DNA of 64,000 nucleotides from Chitinophaga costaii. Its GTDB lineage: Bacteria; Bacteroidota; Bacteroidia; Chitinophagales; Chitinophagaceae. A program made the position numbers and the translations under genes. This document shows, in pieces, positions 1 through 8,837 of this stretch. Location: positions 310,001 to 374,000 of the forward strand of contig NZ_FMAR01000002.1 of the NCBI RefSeq assembly GCF_900094705.1, written 5' to 3'. The notes beneath the pieces are model-generated. The model was not told the origin of the DNA. It did no database searches and saw only the letters and a list, made by a program, of their open reading frames with translations. Every line of letters starts with the position of its first letter. Position 1 is the first letter of the stretch.

Positions 1-501
1 GATCAGTGGAATACCTCCATATCTTTTTACCATGGAAAAGTAACAGAATGCTCTTAGGAACCGCGCTTCTGCTAATTTTGATTTTACCTCATCTTCCGGA
101 AGTGGAGAAGTGGGTAATTTTTCAAGGAACTGGTTAATCTCGCGTACGGTATTATACCCCCACCAATCCAGCAGCCCTCCGTTAATATTTAAATTGCCGT
201 ATTTGAAAGAAAACGCATTACTGGGGTTCCAATCTCTAAACTGAGGAAAGCTTTCGTCGGAAACGTCGTTGATATCAAAGGCATGCCAGCCTCCGTCGCC
301 ATCAGTAGGGCCACTTGCGTTACAATCATTTCCAAACACCGGGATATCGTAATAAATCTGGGTAAGGTATGCGTTGATCAATGCAGGATCTTTAAAGACA
401 TCCGCATCTGAAATGATATCGAGTGGTTTTTTATTTAGCACTTGTTTATTACAGGAAAAACCTAGACTAATTAGAAATATCAGTGGAATAATTTTTTTCA
501 T
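1..501 (-). CDS. SusD/RagB-family lipoprotein, N-terminal part (cut by window edge)
   Basis: This is the first 167 codons of a SusD-like outer-membrane glycan- or nutrient-binding lipoprotein; the rest lies beyond base 1. The start ATG is at 501, ten bases after the stop of the upstream SusC gene. The N-terminus is MKKIIPL followed by a hydrophobic stretch and a lipobox ending FSC, giving a lipidated Cys17. Later residues carry the SusD hallmark AEARFLRAFCYF followed by VKRYGGIPL, which is the conserved TPR-helix segment of the family. It is the last visible member of the sigma/FecR/SusC/SusD operon on the minus strand and should form the lid of the SusC transporter encoded just upstream. The ligand cannot be deduced. 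Confidence 0.93.
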   Translation of the reverse strand, partial: MKKIIPLIFLISLGFSCNKQVLNKKPLDIISDADVFKDPALINAYLTQIYYDIPVFGNDCNASGPTDGDGGWHAFDINDVSDESFPQFRDWNPSNAFSFKYGNLNINGGLLDWWGYNTVREINQFLEKLPTSPLPEDEVKSKLAEARFLRAFCYFSMVKRYGGIPLI

Positions 502-511
502 CTTCTTAAAT

Positions 512-3500
512 TTACAGTGTAAGATTTAACCCTATTGAAACCGTTCTTTGTTGTGGATAATAATAGGTTGCCTGTCCTGATGGTGCTTCAGGGTCGATGT
601 CATATTTTTTAAGCGGGTTAATGGTTAATAGATTGGTGCCGGCCACATACACTCTTAATTGGCGAATACCGGCTCTGATAAGCAGTTGCTTGGGCAGGGT
701 ATATCCCAAGGCCAATGCTTTCAGACGCATATAGCTGGTCTTTTTATAGTAGATATCAGAAAAGAAGCTATTTGAAGATGCGCCGGAAATTCGCGGCGTG
801 GCATAAGCGGAATTGTTTTGTTCCGTCCACATGTTTTTGTAGAAAGCCTCTGAGTAATTAAGGCCATTATGATACAAATACACGGTACTGTAATAGTTAA
901 AAGCTCCTTGCAGCAGGCATTGCATATCGAAACCTTTATACCTAAGGTCCACGGTAGCTCCCGTCATCCAGTTGGGTACAGTACCAGTACCAACCTGCTG
1001 TTGGTCTTTATAATCTAATTTGCCATCTCCATTGCGATCAATATACTTAACATCTCCTGGACGTAATGCCGCGTTACCACCAGGATAAGTAAATTTCAAA
1101 TCATCAATTTCCTTCTGGCTGGTAAAGAGCCCATCAGATAGATATCCAAAAGCCCGGTCTACCCATTTTCCTGAATTCTTTGATATTCTTTCCTGATCGG
1201 GATCCGTATAAACCGGTTCTTCGTAATGATCCCACCGTGCCCGAGACCAGGAAATGTTGGCTGAAACCTGATAGCTTAGCTCGCCAATATGGCCATTGGT
1301 TCCCAAAACAAATTCAAAACCCCGGTTATTCTGGCTATTTAAATTTTCAGAAGGGAGGGCGGCTCCGAAGGTGTTGGGAAGGGTTTGGATCCTGGTGGCA
1401 GGAATTCCGGATAAGGTGCGATAAAAGACTTCGGCAGTTCCAAAAAGTTTCCTGTTGAATAAAGAGAAATCAACAGCGGCATTGTAAATATTTACTTTCT
1501 CCCAGGTAAGATTTGGGTTGGCCAGACCTGTAGATACGATGCCCGCCTGGGTACCATTCCCTATGAGCCATTGTCCGCCAAACTGGTAGCCTGTGAGGTA
1601 TTGAAAACTACCTACATCGTCAATACCCGAAGCGCCATAGGACAGCTTGAGTTTGAGTTCATCCACAATATTCAGGTTTTTAATAAATTCTTCCTGCTCC
1701 ATTCTCCATCCCAGTAAGAAACTCGGGAAGTATCCCCACCGCTTGTTTGCGTCGAATTTTGCAGATGCATCTGCCCGCAAAGAGGATTCAAAAAGATATT
1801 TTTCTTTATAAGCGTAATTCAATCGTCCCACATAGCTGGCACGCCCCATTTGCGATGCTGAACTATTTGCCACGCTTGTGGAAACCAAACCGGCGTACAA
1901 TTCTTCAACAACAGGGGTTAAAAATTTCTCCCTTCCTGCTATTATATAAGTGTAGTTGTTATCTATGGCCTCGTAAAGGGCAAGTGCGGTAATATGATGG
2001 TCTTTGTTGAAAACGTGTTCGTAATTTAAGGAGAGCTGGCCGGTTATATTGCGGGTCTGTGACTCTTGGTAAGTTAGTTTTGCCTGTGAGCCAAGCGACC
2101 CGGCGAGGGTGTAGGCCTGTGTGGAATAATCATAGGTGTAAAAGCTATATGGTTTTGAGAAGTTCTTGTCGGTAACGTAAGTTTTATCATAGTTAATAAA
2201 AGCTTTGGCACTTAGTCCACTAATAGCCGGTATTTGGTAGTTAATTATAAAGGTTCCCTTCATATTCTGGGAGTTTGACCTGTCGTATCCGGCTATGTTC
2301 TCGTTTGATACCAGTGCGATACTACCCACCCCTTGACCGTTTGCGTAAGAATATTTGGTAGGATCCGGTAATTTTTCGGGATAAATAGGTAACGAGTTCC
2401 ACAGATCCTGCCATAGCGTATTCCCTCCCACACCCTGACCACGTACTGGCTGCGAATTTGTTTCACTTACGGCGGAAAGGAGCAATTGAATGGACAGGTT
2501 TTGATTGATCTGTGCATCTAAATTAGACTGTAGATTGTACCTGTTATAACCGCCACCATGATTTTTCCACATGGGCAATTGATTGAGATAGCCGAAAAAC
2601 CCAAAATATTTGAGCTGGCTGGTACCACCCTGAACGGACAAATTTTGTTGCGTTTCCGGGGCCCAGGTTCGTGTAGCAACTTTTTGCCAATCGGTGTTTG
2701 GATAGGCGGGGTCAGTTCCAGCATAGTATTTCTGTACCTGCTCCTTTGTATAAGGCTCCGGTTTTCCCTGGTTGGCATAGAACAAGTTGGTTATTTCTGC
2801 ATACTGACCCGAATTGACCGGCTTCGACATCAATGTATTGCTTTGGAGGGTATAGGAAGAATTAGCCGTAATGCTGGGTTTCCCTTCCTTACCGCGTTTA
2901 GTTGTTACCAATATAACGCCGTTTCCTGCGCGGGCGCCATATATAGAGGCCGCCCCGTCTTTAAGAATACTTAACGACTCTATCTGGTTGGGATCAATAT
3001 TATTAAAGTTGGATTCAACTCCATCCACGATCCAAATTGCCTGCCCAAAGCCGCGGATATTGATAGATGCCTGATCTGCGCCCGGTTGGCCGGTTGATTG
3101 CTTTGATACTAATCCGGGTAACCTTCCTGCTAACGAATTGATCGTGCTGGCAACAGGGGCCTGGGTTAACGCTTCTCCTTTAACGGAAGCTACTGAACCA
3201 ATCAACGTTGCTTTTTTTTGTGTGCCGTATCCTACCACTACTACATCGTTTAATGTTCCTACCAAGGGTGTCAACATTACATTAATAGTGGTTTGGCCCG
3301 CAACCGGTACCTCTTTCGGGCTATAACCTACAAAGCTAAAAATAAGCACTGCATCATCCTGTAATCCCGAAAGGTGATATTTCCCGTCGGGCGCTGTTAC
3401 GGTGCCCTGTTTTGTTCCTTTTACCGCAACGCTAACACCGGGTAGGGCCTGTCCTTTTTCATCGGTTACCAGTCCCGTTACAGTTATGGCTTCAGCATTA

Positions 3501-3880
3501 GGTGGTTTGGTATTCTCCGCTTTTCCCGTAATAATTACGTTGTTTTCTTTTATCACGTAAGTAAATGGCTGGTCTGTAAAGCATTTAGCGAGCACTTGTT
3601 GCAAGGGCATATTTACTACGTGAAGGGTAACAGGGGTACTCTTATTTAGTAACTGTTCCGCAAAGAGAAAATGATAGCCGCTTTGTCTGCTGATGTCGTC
3701 CAGCAATTGATCAAAAGGTGCGTTCTTTACATTTAAGGTAACGCTTTGCCCGTAAGATGCCGCGGCAACCTGCAGCAAGGAGCTCATGAAAACGATAAGT
3801 GTCAGCTTCATTTTTAAAAAGGCATAACGTCTGGTGGAGAGGAAACCCCTCCAACCAATAAGTGGAATTTTTCTATACAT
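512..3880 (-). CDS. SusC/RagA-family TonB-dependent receptor with STN signalling domain
   Basis: This is an outer-membrane TonB-dependent transporter of 1122 residues. The signal peptide ends near residue 45 (ASYGQ); an internal Met at 24 is an alternative start. Domains in order are a secretin/TonB short N-terminal domain (STN, about 46-118), a carboxypeptidase-regulatory-like beta-sandwich (about 132-205, with GYSPKEV), a plug beginning after VVVVGYGTQKK, and a 22-strand barrel ending in GLNLTL. The STN domain is what contacts a FecR anti-sigma factor, so the receptor should both import a ligand and signal to the FecR encoded just upstream. SusD follows after 10 bases. The substrate is unknown; no carbohydrate-active enzyme lies beside it within the window. 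Confidence 0.95.
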   Translation of the reverse strand: MYRKIPLIGWRGFLSTRRYAFLKMKLTLIVFMSSLLQVAAASYGQSVTLNVKNAPFDQLLDDISRQSGYHFLFAEQLLNKSTPVTLHVVNMPLQQVLAKCFTDQPFTYVIKENNVIITGKAENTKPPNAEAITVTGLVTDEKGQALPGVSVAVKGTKQGTVTAPDGKYHLSGLQDDAVLIFSFVGYSPKEVPVAGQTTINVMLTPLVGTLNDVVVVGYGTQKKATLIGSVASVKGEALTQAPVASTINSLAGRLPGLVSKQSTGQPGADQASINIRGFGQAIWIVDGVESNFNNIDPNQIESLSILKDGAASIYGARAGNGVILVTTKRGKEGKPSITANSSYTLQSNTLMSKPVNSGQYAEITNLFYANQGKPEPYTKEQVQKYYAGTDPAYPNTDWQKVATRTWAPETQQNLSVQGGTSQLKYFGFFGYLNQLPMWKNHGGGYNRYNLQSNLDAQINQNLSIQLLLSAVSETNSQPVRGQGVGGNTLWQDLWNSLPIYPEKLPDPTKYSYANGQGVGSIALVSNENIAGYDRSNSQNMKGTFIINYQIPAISGLSAKAFINYDKTYVTDKNFSKPYSFYTYDYSTQAYTLAGSLGSQAKLTYQESQTRNITGQLSLNYEHVFNKDHHITALALYEAIDNNYTYIIAGREKFLTPVVEELYAGLVSTSVANSSASQMGRASYVGRLNYAYKEKYLFESSLRADASAKFDANKRWGYFPSFLLGWRMEQEEFIKNLNIVDELKLKLSYGASGIDDVGSFQYLTGYQFGGQWLIGNGTQAGIVSTGLANPNLTWEKVNIYNAAVDFSLFNRKLFGTAEVFYRTLSGIPATRIQTLPNTFGAALPSENLNSQNNRGFEFVLGTNGHIGELSYQVSANISWSRARWDHYEEPVYTDPDQERISKNSGKWVDRAFGYLSDGLFTSQKEIDDLKFTYPGGNAALRPGDVKYIDRNGDGKLDYKDQQQVGTGTVPNWMTGATVDLRYKGFDMQCLLQGAFNYYSTVYLYHNGLNYSEAFYKNMWTEQNNSAYATPRISGASSNSFFSDIYYKKTSYMRLKALALGYTLPKQLLIRAGIRQLRVYVAGTNLLTINPLKKYDIDPEAPSGQATYYYPQQRTVSIGLNLTL

Positions 3881-3981
3881 CTGGTTGAGTTTAGGGCATT
3901 AGATGGTATGGGACATTTCTATAGTGCTCGTCCCTCCAAATCGTGGCCGTTTGGGCGGTCCTGATTTTTTAAGTATTGAAT

Positions 3982-5136
3982 TTATTTACAGGTAACTATA
4001 ATTTTCCTTCCCTCTATTTTAAATGATGCTATTCCTGTCAGGGCTAAATAATCTAATAAATTGGCGATGTTTTCCGTTCGGGATATAGAGCCACCAAGTA
4101 CCTTGTCGTTTAAGTTTCCCCTATACGCTACTTCTACGTTGTACCACCTGGCTACTTTGTTCATGGCGGTACGGATATTTTCTTTCCTAAAAGAAAAATA
4201 CCCGTTTTTCCAGGCAATAGCATCTTCCATATTTACCGTTTGGAAGCTGATATCATTGCTTGTTTTACTGGCAATTGCCTGTTGACCTGGGGTTAAAATT
4301 TTGTGCGTTTTATTGGCTATTAAGGATACAGCACCTTCCAATAACGTGGTTTGCACGGACGGTTCGTCGTTATAAGCCATTATATTAAAACGCGTACCCA
4401 GCACCTGTATGCTGGTGTTTTCCGCAGTCACCGTAAAAGGAGTTTTTGCGTTTTTTAAAATCTCAAAGTATGCTTCGCCAGTTAATTCTACATGTCTTTC
4501 CGCCCCCTTAAAGCTGCTGGGATATTTTAAGGAGGAAGCTGCGTTTAACCATACTTTACTTCCATCGGGTAAATTGACCGTGAATTGACCTCCCGGTGGA
4601 GTGGTAATGGTGTTGTAGGCTGGCGGGGTGTCGTTGTTATCTTCCCGTGCCGTTTTCTGGTAAGAGATTTCACCAGCATTATTTTTGGTAATTACTGCAT
4701 TGCCCTGTACTGCCAGTATACCTTTGCCTACAGTATCTAATACAATACGCTCACCATTTGCCAACGTTAAAATAGCTGCATTTTTTCCAGGTAATATGAC
4801 CTGTTCTGCATCCAGATTTTTTGCAACCTGCTGGTTTTCCAATTGCGTTTTTATGTCCGGGCGGCTGTACAAATAGATACCAGCACTTGCAATAAAAATG
4901 ATAGCAGCTGCGGCAATAGCGGGTAGTTTAATAAAATTCCAGAATCGTTTTACAGGTTGAAATTCATGTTTTAGTCGTAAAAACATCCGGTCCCGAACAA
5001 GGTCCGGATCGTCTGGATATGGAGCATTTTCATTACTCACTTTATGGTATAAGTCGATCAGCTCTTGCTTTTCACGGTTACTAATGGTACCGTCAATGTA
5101 CTTCCGTAGCAATTTGTTAATCTTTTTCCCGGACAT
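3982..5136 (-). CDS. FecR-family anti-sigma factor
   Basis: This is a 384-residue inner-membrane regulator. A cytoplasmic N-terminal segment (about 1-65) should bind the ECF sigma factor. One transmembrane helix follows at about 68-90, then a periplasmic FecR domain with the TPPGGQF and LPDGSKVWLNAASSLKYPSSF signatures, then a C-terminal DUF4974 domain (about 315-383, RWYNVEVAY). This C-terminal part resembles an STN fold and is the contact point for the TonB receptor. The gene lies 99 bases after the sigma gene and 101 bases before the SusC gene, all on the minus strand, so the three form one surface-signalling unit: ligand binding by SusC is relayed through FecR to the sigma factor. Confidence 0.94.
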   Translation of the reverse strand: MSGKKINKLLRKYIDGTISNREKQELIDLYHKVSNENAPYPDDPDLVRDRMFLRLKHEFQPVKRFWNFIKLPAIAAAAIIFIASAGIYLYSRPDIKTQLENQQVAKNLDAEQVILPGKNAAILTLANGERIVLDTVGKGILAVQGNAVITKNNAGEISYQKTAREDNNDTPPAYNTITTPPGGQFTVNLPDGSKVWLNAASSLKYPSSFKGAERHVELTGEAYFEILKNAKTPFTVTAENTSIQVLGTRFNIMAYNDEPSVQTTLLEGAVSLIANKTHKILTPGQQAIASKTSNDISFQTVNMEDAIAWKNGYFSFRKENIRTAMNKVARWYNVEVAYRGNLNDKVLGGSISRTENIANLLDYLALTGIASFKIEGRKIIVTCK

Positions 5137-5235
5137 TTGTATTTAGCTTATAATAGACTGTGACCATGAAAAGGGTTTTACCCTACAATGGTTCCATTTT
5201 TTTACAAATTCCGGTTAAAAGATGTTAGCAGGGCG

Positions 5236-5826
5236 TTATAGGTTATAACGTTTAAGTAGCTCGGCTGATAAAATAAGGGCTAGTCCGCTGGTTTCAAGGT
5301 GATGTTTGATGATTTTTAAGGCCCGGGTCAGGTTTGCCTCTACTCCTTTTTCGGAGATACTCAATTTGGCAGCAATTTCATTATTTTTTAGGCCAGCATA
5401 GCGACTATATTTGAAGGTCATTTTACATTTTTCCGGCAGTGTTTCAATGATCCCGTCTATATATTCTTTTAAGAACAATGCATCTAATTTCTCTTCATCT
5501 AAACTCACTTTTTCAAATGTGAGGTTGGTTTTTGCCAGTCTTTCCCGGCGTTGTTGTTTGCGATAGTGCTTAAATACAGCAAATTTTATTTTGGTAGCCA
5601 AAAATGCGCCGACACTTAGAATGTCAAAATTATTTTTCTCTCTCAACAACGCCATGAAGACTTCATGAACGATATCTTCGGCGGTACATTTATCTTTCGT
5701 ATGGTTCCAGGCAATGGACAATAAATTTTCCCAATACTTGTTGTATAATTTAGTGAATGCTGCATGGTCACCTTTCTGTAAACGAATTAAAAGTTCCTGA
5801 TCAGGAATAACGTGGAAGGATGCCAT
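5236..5826 (-). CDS. ECF RNA polymerase sigma-70 factor
   Basis: This 196-residue extracytoplasmic-function sigma factor has the usual family length. Region 2 is at about 20-90, with TAEDIVHEVF as the typical core-binding segment. Region 4 is at about 125-185, with the helix-turn-helix around GLKNNEIAAKLSISEKGVEA. Together with the FecR and STN-SusC encoded downstream it forms a sigma/anti-sigma/receptor cascade that should drive the SusC-SusD operon. The ATG at 5826 is the natural start. I could not find a convincing Bacteroidota promoter (TTTG with TAnnTTTG) immediately upstream; the region is AT-rich. Confidence 0.94.
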   Translation of the reverse strand: MASFHVIPDQELLIRLQKGDHAAFTKLYNKYWENLLSIAWNHTKDKCTAEDIVHEVFMALLREKNNFDILSVGAFLATKIKFAVFKHYRKQQRRERLAKTNLTFEKVSLDEEKLDALFLKEYIDGIIETLPEKCKMTFKYSRYAGLKNNEIAAKLSISEKGVEANLTRALKIIKHHLETSGLALILSAELLKRYNL

Positions 5827-6005
5827 AAATTGACATATTTTGTTCTTACGAATCTATTATTTTCATATTAGATAACCGTCATGTACTATCTCTGGTAAAA
5901 TACATAAATGCAAAATTTATTCAAGTTGTAATGATAATAAAATAACTCATTTAGATAGTAAAAATTAATAGTTTGTAAGTCGCTTCCGCCACTCGTTTCC
6001 GAAAA

Positions 6006-6251
6006 TCACAGGACAGCCAGTGCTATCTTACCCGGCATTTGGGCATAATTGTGTTCTTTTATGATCTCCAGCAGCAAATGTTTTAGTCCTTTATACTGAA
6101 CAATAAAGAAAATCAATCGGTCCCGGATATCTAGCCTGGCGCTGTAATAGCCGGTATCCATCATCTTCCGCACATCCGCGCTCTTAAAATCGCCGGTTTG
6201 CAGTTGCTGTAAGGTCTTAGAAAATGTTTTTTCAACACGCTAGGTGTTCAT
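6006..6251 (-). pseudogene. Remnant of a helicase-associated RelE/ParE-like N-terminal domain, with an in-frame TAG
   Basis: Reading minus from an ATG at 6251, the frame gives MNT, a TAG stop at 6242-6240, then 77 more sense codons to a TGA at 6006. The second part contains GYYSARLDIRDRL, FFIVQYKG and LLLEIIKEHNY. From memory these resemble the toxin-like N-terminal region that precedes the helicase domain in some Bacteroidota superfamily I helicases. There is no start codon directly after the TAG, and the frame closes just where the helicase part should begin. I therefore read it as a decayed fragment with a nonsense change at codon 4 and a lost C-terminus. The family assignment is uncertain; the internal stop is directly visible. 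Confidence 0.4.
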
Positions 6252-6488
6252 GACACCTCCGCTTCTTACCCGGAAAATTTCTTCTCTATTGCCCGGTTGC
6301 TTAAGGGAATAATTTTCAATTCCCTTGAGATGAGATCCCGGAATTACCTTACCAAAGTACCCGAAGGTAAAAATAAACAGCTTTTTGGCCGCCGCTTCCA
6401 GACCTCGTTCTATTTTTTTTAGCCTTTCCCGGACGACCTTCAAACCTGTTTGGTTAGTGTCGCAAAAACTAAGCAGGCGGGTAATGGG
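6252..6488. other. Non-coding or decayed stretch
   Basis: No convincing gene is seen here. A 67-codon open frame on the minus strand (6240-6443) begins with a TTG, has a basic N-terminal part, and runs in the same frame into the helicase-like remnant at its TAG. It could be further decayed sequence from the same locus. I recognise no domain in it. Confidence 0.4.
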
Positions 6489-6779
6489 TCATGTTATTTC
6501 CAGGTTCAGAAGTTTGAAGATTTCTTTGGTAATGATCCGGCAATTTTCTGAAAGTTCTTCGAGGGTACAATTGATCATCCTGATATTAACAGGCAGACCC
6601 TCTTTTATTTCCATTAGCTCTAAGTGAAGGATGTCTTTTTCCCCAATCACTTCACTGCCTTTCAGTGTAGCAAAAATATTATCGGCAGCCTTCTGGTCAT
6701 TGCCAATACAAAAACGACCATAGGTTTCAAAATTGTCGGCTGTTTTCATGTTCAGGGTTATGTAAAATGTAGATTTCAT
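6489..6779 (-). CDS. Small conserved hypothetical protein
   Basis: This is a 96-residue soluble protein with no signal peptide or membrane segment. It has a regular alternation of acidic and hydrophobic residues (KTADNFETYGRF, LHLELMEIKEGLPVNI, CTLEELSENCRIITKEIF). I believe similar small proteins occur widely in Bacteroidota, but I know of no function. Its ATG overlaps the TGA of the upstream antiporter gene by four bases, so the two are probably translated from one message. A role linked to ion or stress homeostasis is a guess from that context only. Confidence 0.75.
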   Translation of the reverse strand: MKSTFYITLNMKTADNFETYGRFCIGNDQKAADNIFATLKGSEVIGEKDILHLELMEIKEGLPVNIRMINCTLEELSENCRIITKEIFKLLNLEIT

Positions 6780-7966
6780 AACAATGTATTTGTTGCAATC
6801 TTTGAATTAGATGATCTGCCCGAACGGATCAATTTACGCAAGATATTTATCCAGGCCGTGGAAAGTAATAAGGTAAGCCCTGTTACGGCCAGGGCTGTTT
6901 TAAAGAAGCTTTCTTCAATAATATCAGCCTTGTAAGCCATCGAGCAGGCCAATAGGCCCAGCTCACCTGTCTGTGAAAGCAAAGCGCCGGCATAAAGACT
7001 ATCATGCCAGGAATAACGGAGTATTCGGAAAACGACGGCGGAGAGCATGCTATTGATTAGCTGGATAAGGAGGGTTATCGTTAAAATGGTTAAAATATTG
7101 GCTTTGATATAGGAGAGGTCCAGCATGAGGCCAATGGAAATAAAGAATAGGGCCACAAAGAACACTTTAAAGGGTTTCAGCACATTTCCCAGCCAATGGA
7201 AAGCGTTGGTACGCCCGATATAAATACCGGCCACAAAGCTACCTACCGGACCTGAAAACCCGATCCAGGACGCCAGCAACGCAAAGCCAATGCAGATAAA
7301 GGCTCCGGTGAATACCTGCAGATCGTGGTCTTGATCCATTTCCCTCCAAACCGGTAATTGTAACAGGTTTTGATAGCGGATAGATCTGAGCAGCAAAAAG
7401 ATCAATATGCAGCCGGTAATGGATGCTAACAGGTCTGCCGGATGGAGACTGTGCTTATTACTAATGATCCTGAACAGGGTAAAAACGGGGGCGATTAGAA
7501 TGTCCTGGACCAATAAAATGTTCAGGGCTATTTTGCCCATAGGCGTGTGCAGCTCATGGGTTTTCCGCAAAAATTCGCTGACGACGGCAGTGCTGTTAAA
7601 AAGCAACAAAATAGCCAGGATAAGGGTATTGCCAATCTTCCAATGTAACAGGAAGCCCGTGGCCATTGCACCTCCAAGCGCTAAAATGGTTTTGACCAAT
7701 TGTGCTATAATGGGTTGAAGCAGCAAACTGCGTTTGTCTGGTACTTCTATTTCCATACCCAGGAAGAACATAAGCAACAAGACGCCGATCTCGCCCAAAG
7801 CAGCAATATTCTCCGGACCGGTAAATATTCCTGCGGCCTGCGGGCCTAATAGAAATCCGGCCAATATATAAGCGACTGGATATGGTTGGTTGAGCCGCTT
7901 TAATAAAAAGATAAGCAGCAGAATTACCATGCTCATGACGCTTATGGGCAATAACAAGTCGTGCAT
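6776..7966 (-). CDS. Monovalent cation:proton antiporter, CPA2 family (KefB-like)
   Basis: This is an integral inner-membrane protein of about 396 residues with roughly eleven to twelve hydrophobic helices. It exchanges K+ or Na+ for protons. The family signatures are visible: PYPVAYILAGFLLGP in an early helix, LGEIGVLLLMFFLGMEI, and GSFVAGIYIGRT before the last helices. The C-terminal Rossmann (TrkA-N) domain of full-length KefB/KefC is absent, so this is the short membrane-only form. The open frame extends upstream to a TTG at 8002, but the ATG at 7966 (MHDLLLP) directly precedes the first helix and is preferred. The stop overlaps the next gene by four bases. The Hsp20 gene lies upstream in the same direction behind a hairpin. 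Confidence 0.9.
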   Translation of the reverse strand: MHDLLLPISVMSMVILLLIFLLKRLNQPYPVAYILAGFLLGPQAAGIFTGPENIAALGEIGVLLLMFFLGMEIEVPDKRSLLLQPIIAQLVKTILALGGAMATGFLLHWKIGNTLILAILLLFNSTAVVSEFLRKTHELHTPMGKIALNILLVQDILIAPVFTLFRIISNKHSLHPADLLASITGCILIFLLLRSIRYQNLLQLPVWREMDQDHDLQVFTGAFICIGFALLASWIGFSGPVGSFVAGIYIGRTNAFHWLGNVLKPFKVFFVALFFISIGLMLDLSYIKANILTILTITLLIQLINSMLSAVVFRILRYSWHDSLYAGALLSQTGELGLLACSMAYKADIIEESFFKTALAVTGLTLLLSTAWINILRKLIRSGRSSNSKIATNTLL

Positions 7967-8019
7967 ATACGGCAGATTAATGCTGTTTGTTGCAAGCTGC
8001 AACCATTTAAAAGCAATAA

Positions 8020-8043
8020 GGGCGGAATTAAAACAATCCGCCC
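8020..8043 (-). terminator. Hairpin terminator after hsp20
   Basis: A seven-pair GC-rich stem (GGGCGGA / TCCGCCC) closes a 10-base loop just downstream of the hsp20 stop. On the minus strand it is followed by TTATTGCTTTT. It lies between the hsp20 stop and the antiporter start, so the two genes may be separately transcribed or only partly coupled. Confidence 0.6.
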
Positions 8044-8065
8044 CATTGCCTCCATCTGATGCCCG

Positions 8066-8530
8066 TTACGCCACTGTTATCGTACGGGATAATTTTAGAA
8101 CGCTTTCCTTTTTCGGCAGTTCTACATGCAGCACGCCATCCTCATACCGGGCAGTAGCATTTGCTGCATCCACCGTGTCGTCCAGGCTAAAGCTGCGGCT
8201 AAATTCCCTGCGCTTATATTCTTCCCGGAGCCAACCCTTATTCTTGTCTTCCTCCCTGTTTTCTTCCTTATGCTGGAAGGAAATGGTCAGCAGATCGTTT
8301 TTCACGTCAAGAAGAAAATCCTGTTTCTTCAAGCCGGGCGCTATTACTTCTAGTTCATAGCTCTTATCCGTTTCACGGATGTTAACAGGAACTGAACTGG
8401 GATTCTGAAGTCCGGTAAATCCCCAGTATTCGTCTTCGAAAAAGCGGCTTAAGTTGTTTTGGAAGATTTGATCAACAACACTTCCGAAAGTAGCCGGACG
8501 ACCATTGTCTTTTTTGATGATGTTTGTCAT
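8066..8530 (-). CDS. Hsp20/alpha-crystallin small heat shock protein
   Basis: This is a 154-residue ATP-independent holdase chaperone of the cytoplasm. A variable N-terminal segment (about 1-45, rich in Phe and Asn) is followed by the alpha-crystallin domain (about 46-145), with VPVNIRETDKSYELEV, APGLKKQDF and the ending DGVLHVELPKKE. A strong Shine-Dalgarno (AGGAGG, seven bases before the ATG) is present. This is unusual in a window where most genes have none, and suggests high translation. A sigma-54-like promoter element lies about 40 bases upstream. The gene is monocistronic or weakly linked to the downstream antiporter. Confidence 0.96.
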   Translation of the reverse strand: MTNIIKKDNGRPATFGSVVDQIFQNNLSRFFEDEYWGFTGLQNPSSVPVNIRETDKSYELEVIAPGLKKQDFLLDVKNDLLTISFQHKEENREEDKNKGWLREEYKRREFSRSFSLDDTVDAANATARYEDGVLHVELPKKESVLKLSRTITVA

Positions 8531-8568
8531 AATGTCCTCCTTTTGTTTTTAATTTCATTTTTTTCGTA

Positions 8569-8584
8569 TCAACCAAAATGCCAA
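8569..8584 (-). promoter_or_regulatory. Candidate sigma-54 (-24/-12) promoter for hsp20
   Basis: Minus strand reads TTGGCATTTTGGTTGA. This matches the sigma-54 pattern TTGGCAC-N5-TTGC at TTGGCA and TTG with the correct spacing, but has A in place of the final C. A start site about 12 bases downstream would leave a leader of roughly 27 bases before the hsp20 ATG, and that leader contains the strong ribosome-binding site. The single mismatch makes this a candidate only. Confidence 0.45.
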
Positions 8585-8595
8585 TTCAGCGCGTA

Positions 8596-8670
8596 TGAAA
8601 TTTTGACATTTTTAGTCTGTATCCTATAGAGAGAGGTGTCAACTTTTCTTTGGTGGATTGAAATTTTGAC
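8596..8670. repeat. Pair of 12-base direct repeats upstream of hsp20
   Basis: The sequence TGAAATTTTGAC occurs at 8596-8607 and again at 8659-8670 (63-base spacing), both followed a few bases later by TTAG. Seen from hsp20 they lie upstream of the candidate sigma-54 element, where an activator would bind. Apart from these I see nothing else in the 8531-8837 gap. Confidence 0.5.
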
Positions 8671-8837
8671 GGTGTTAGCAGATATGTCCTTAGGGGCGTG
8701 GTAAACCATTATAATACCCGAGCACTTACCCAACACAGCTGTTAACTACTCATTTTCTCCCACCACTTACTCATTACCCTTCATCCGTGTCCCTGCTGTT
8801 TATTATTTTGTTTTTTCATCAATTATTTATTTGGATC

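Noticed and set aside
6240..6443. A 67-codon minus-strand frame starting with TTG
   Set aside because: There is no ATG, no domain and no ribosome-binding site. It runs into the TAG of a decayed fragment.
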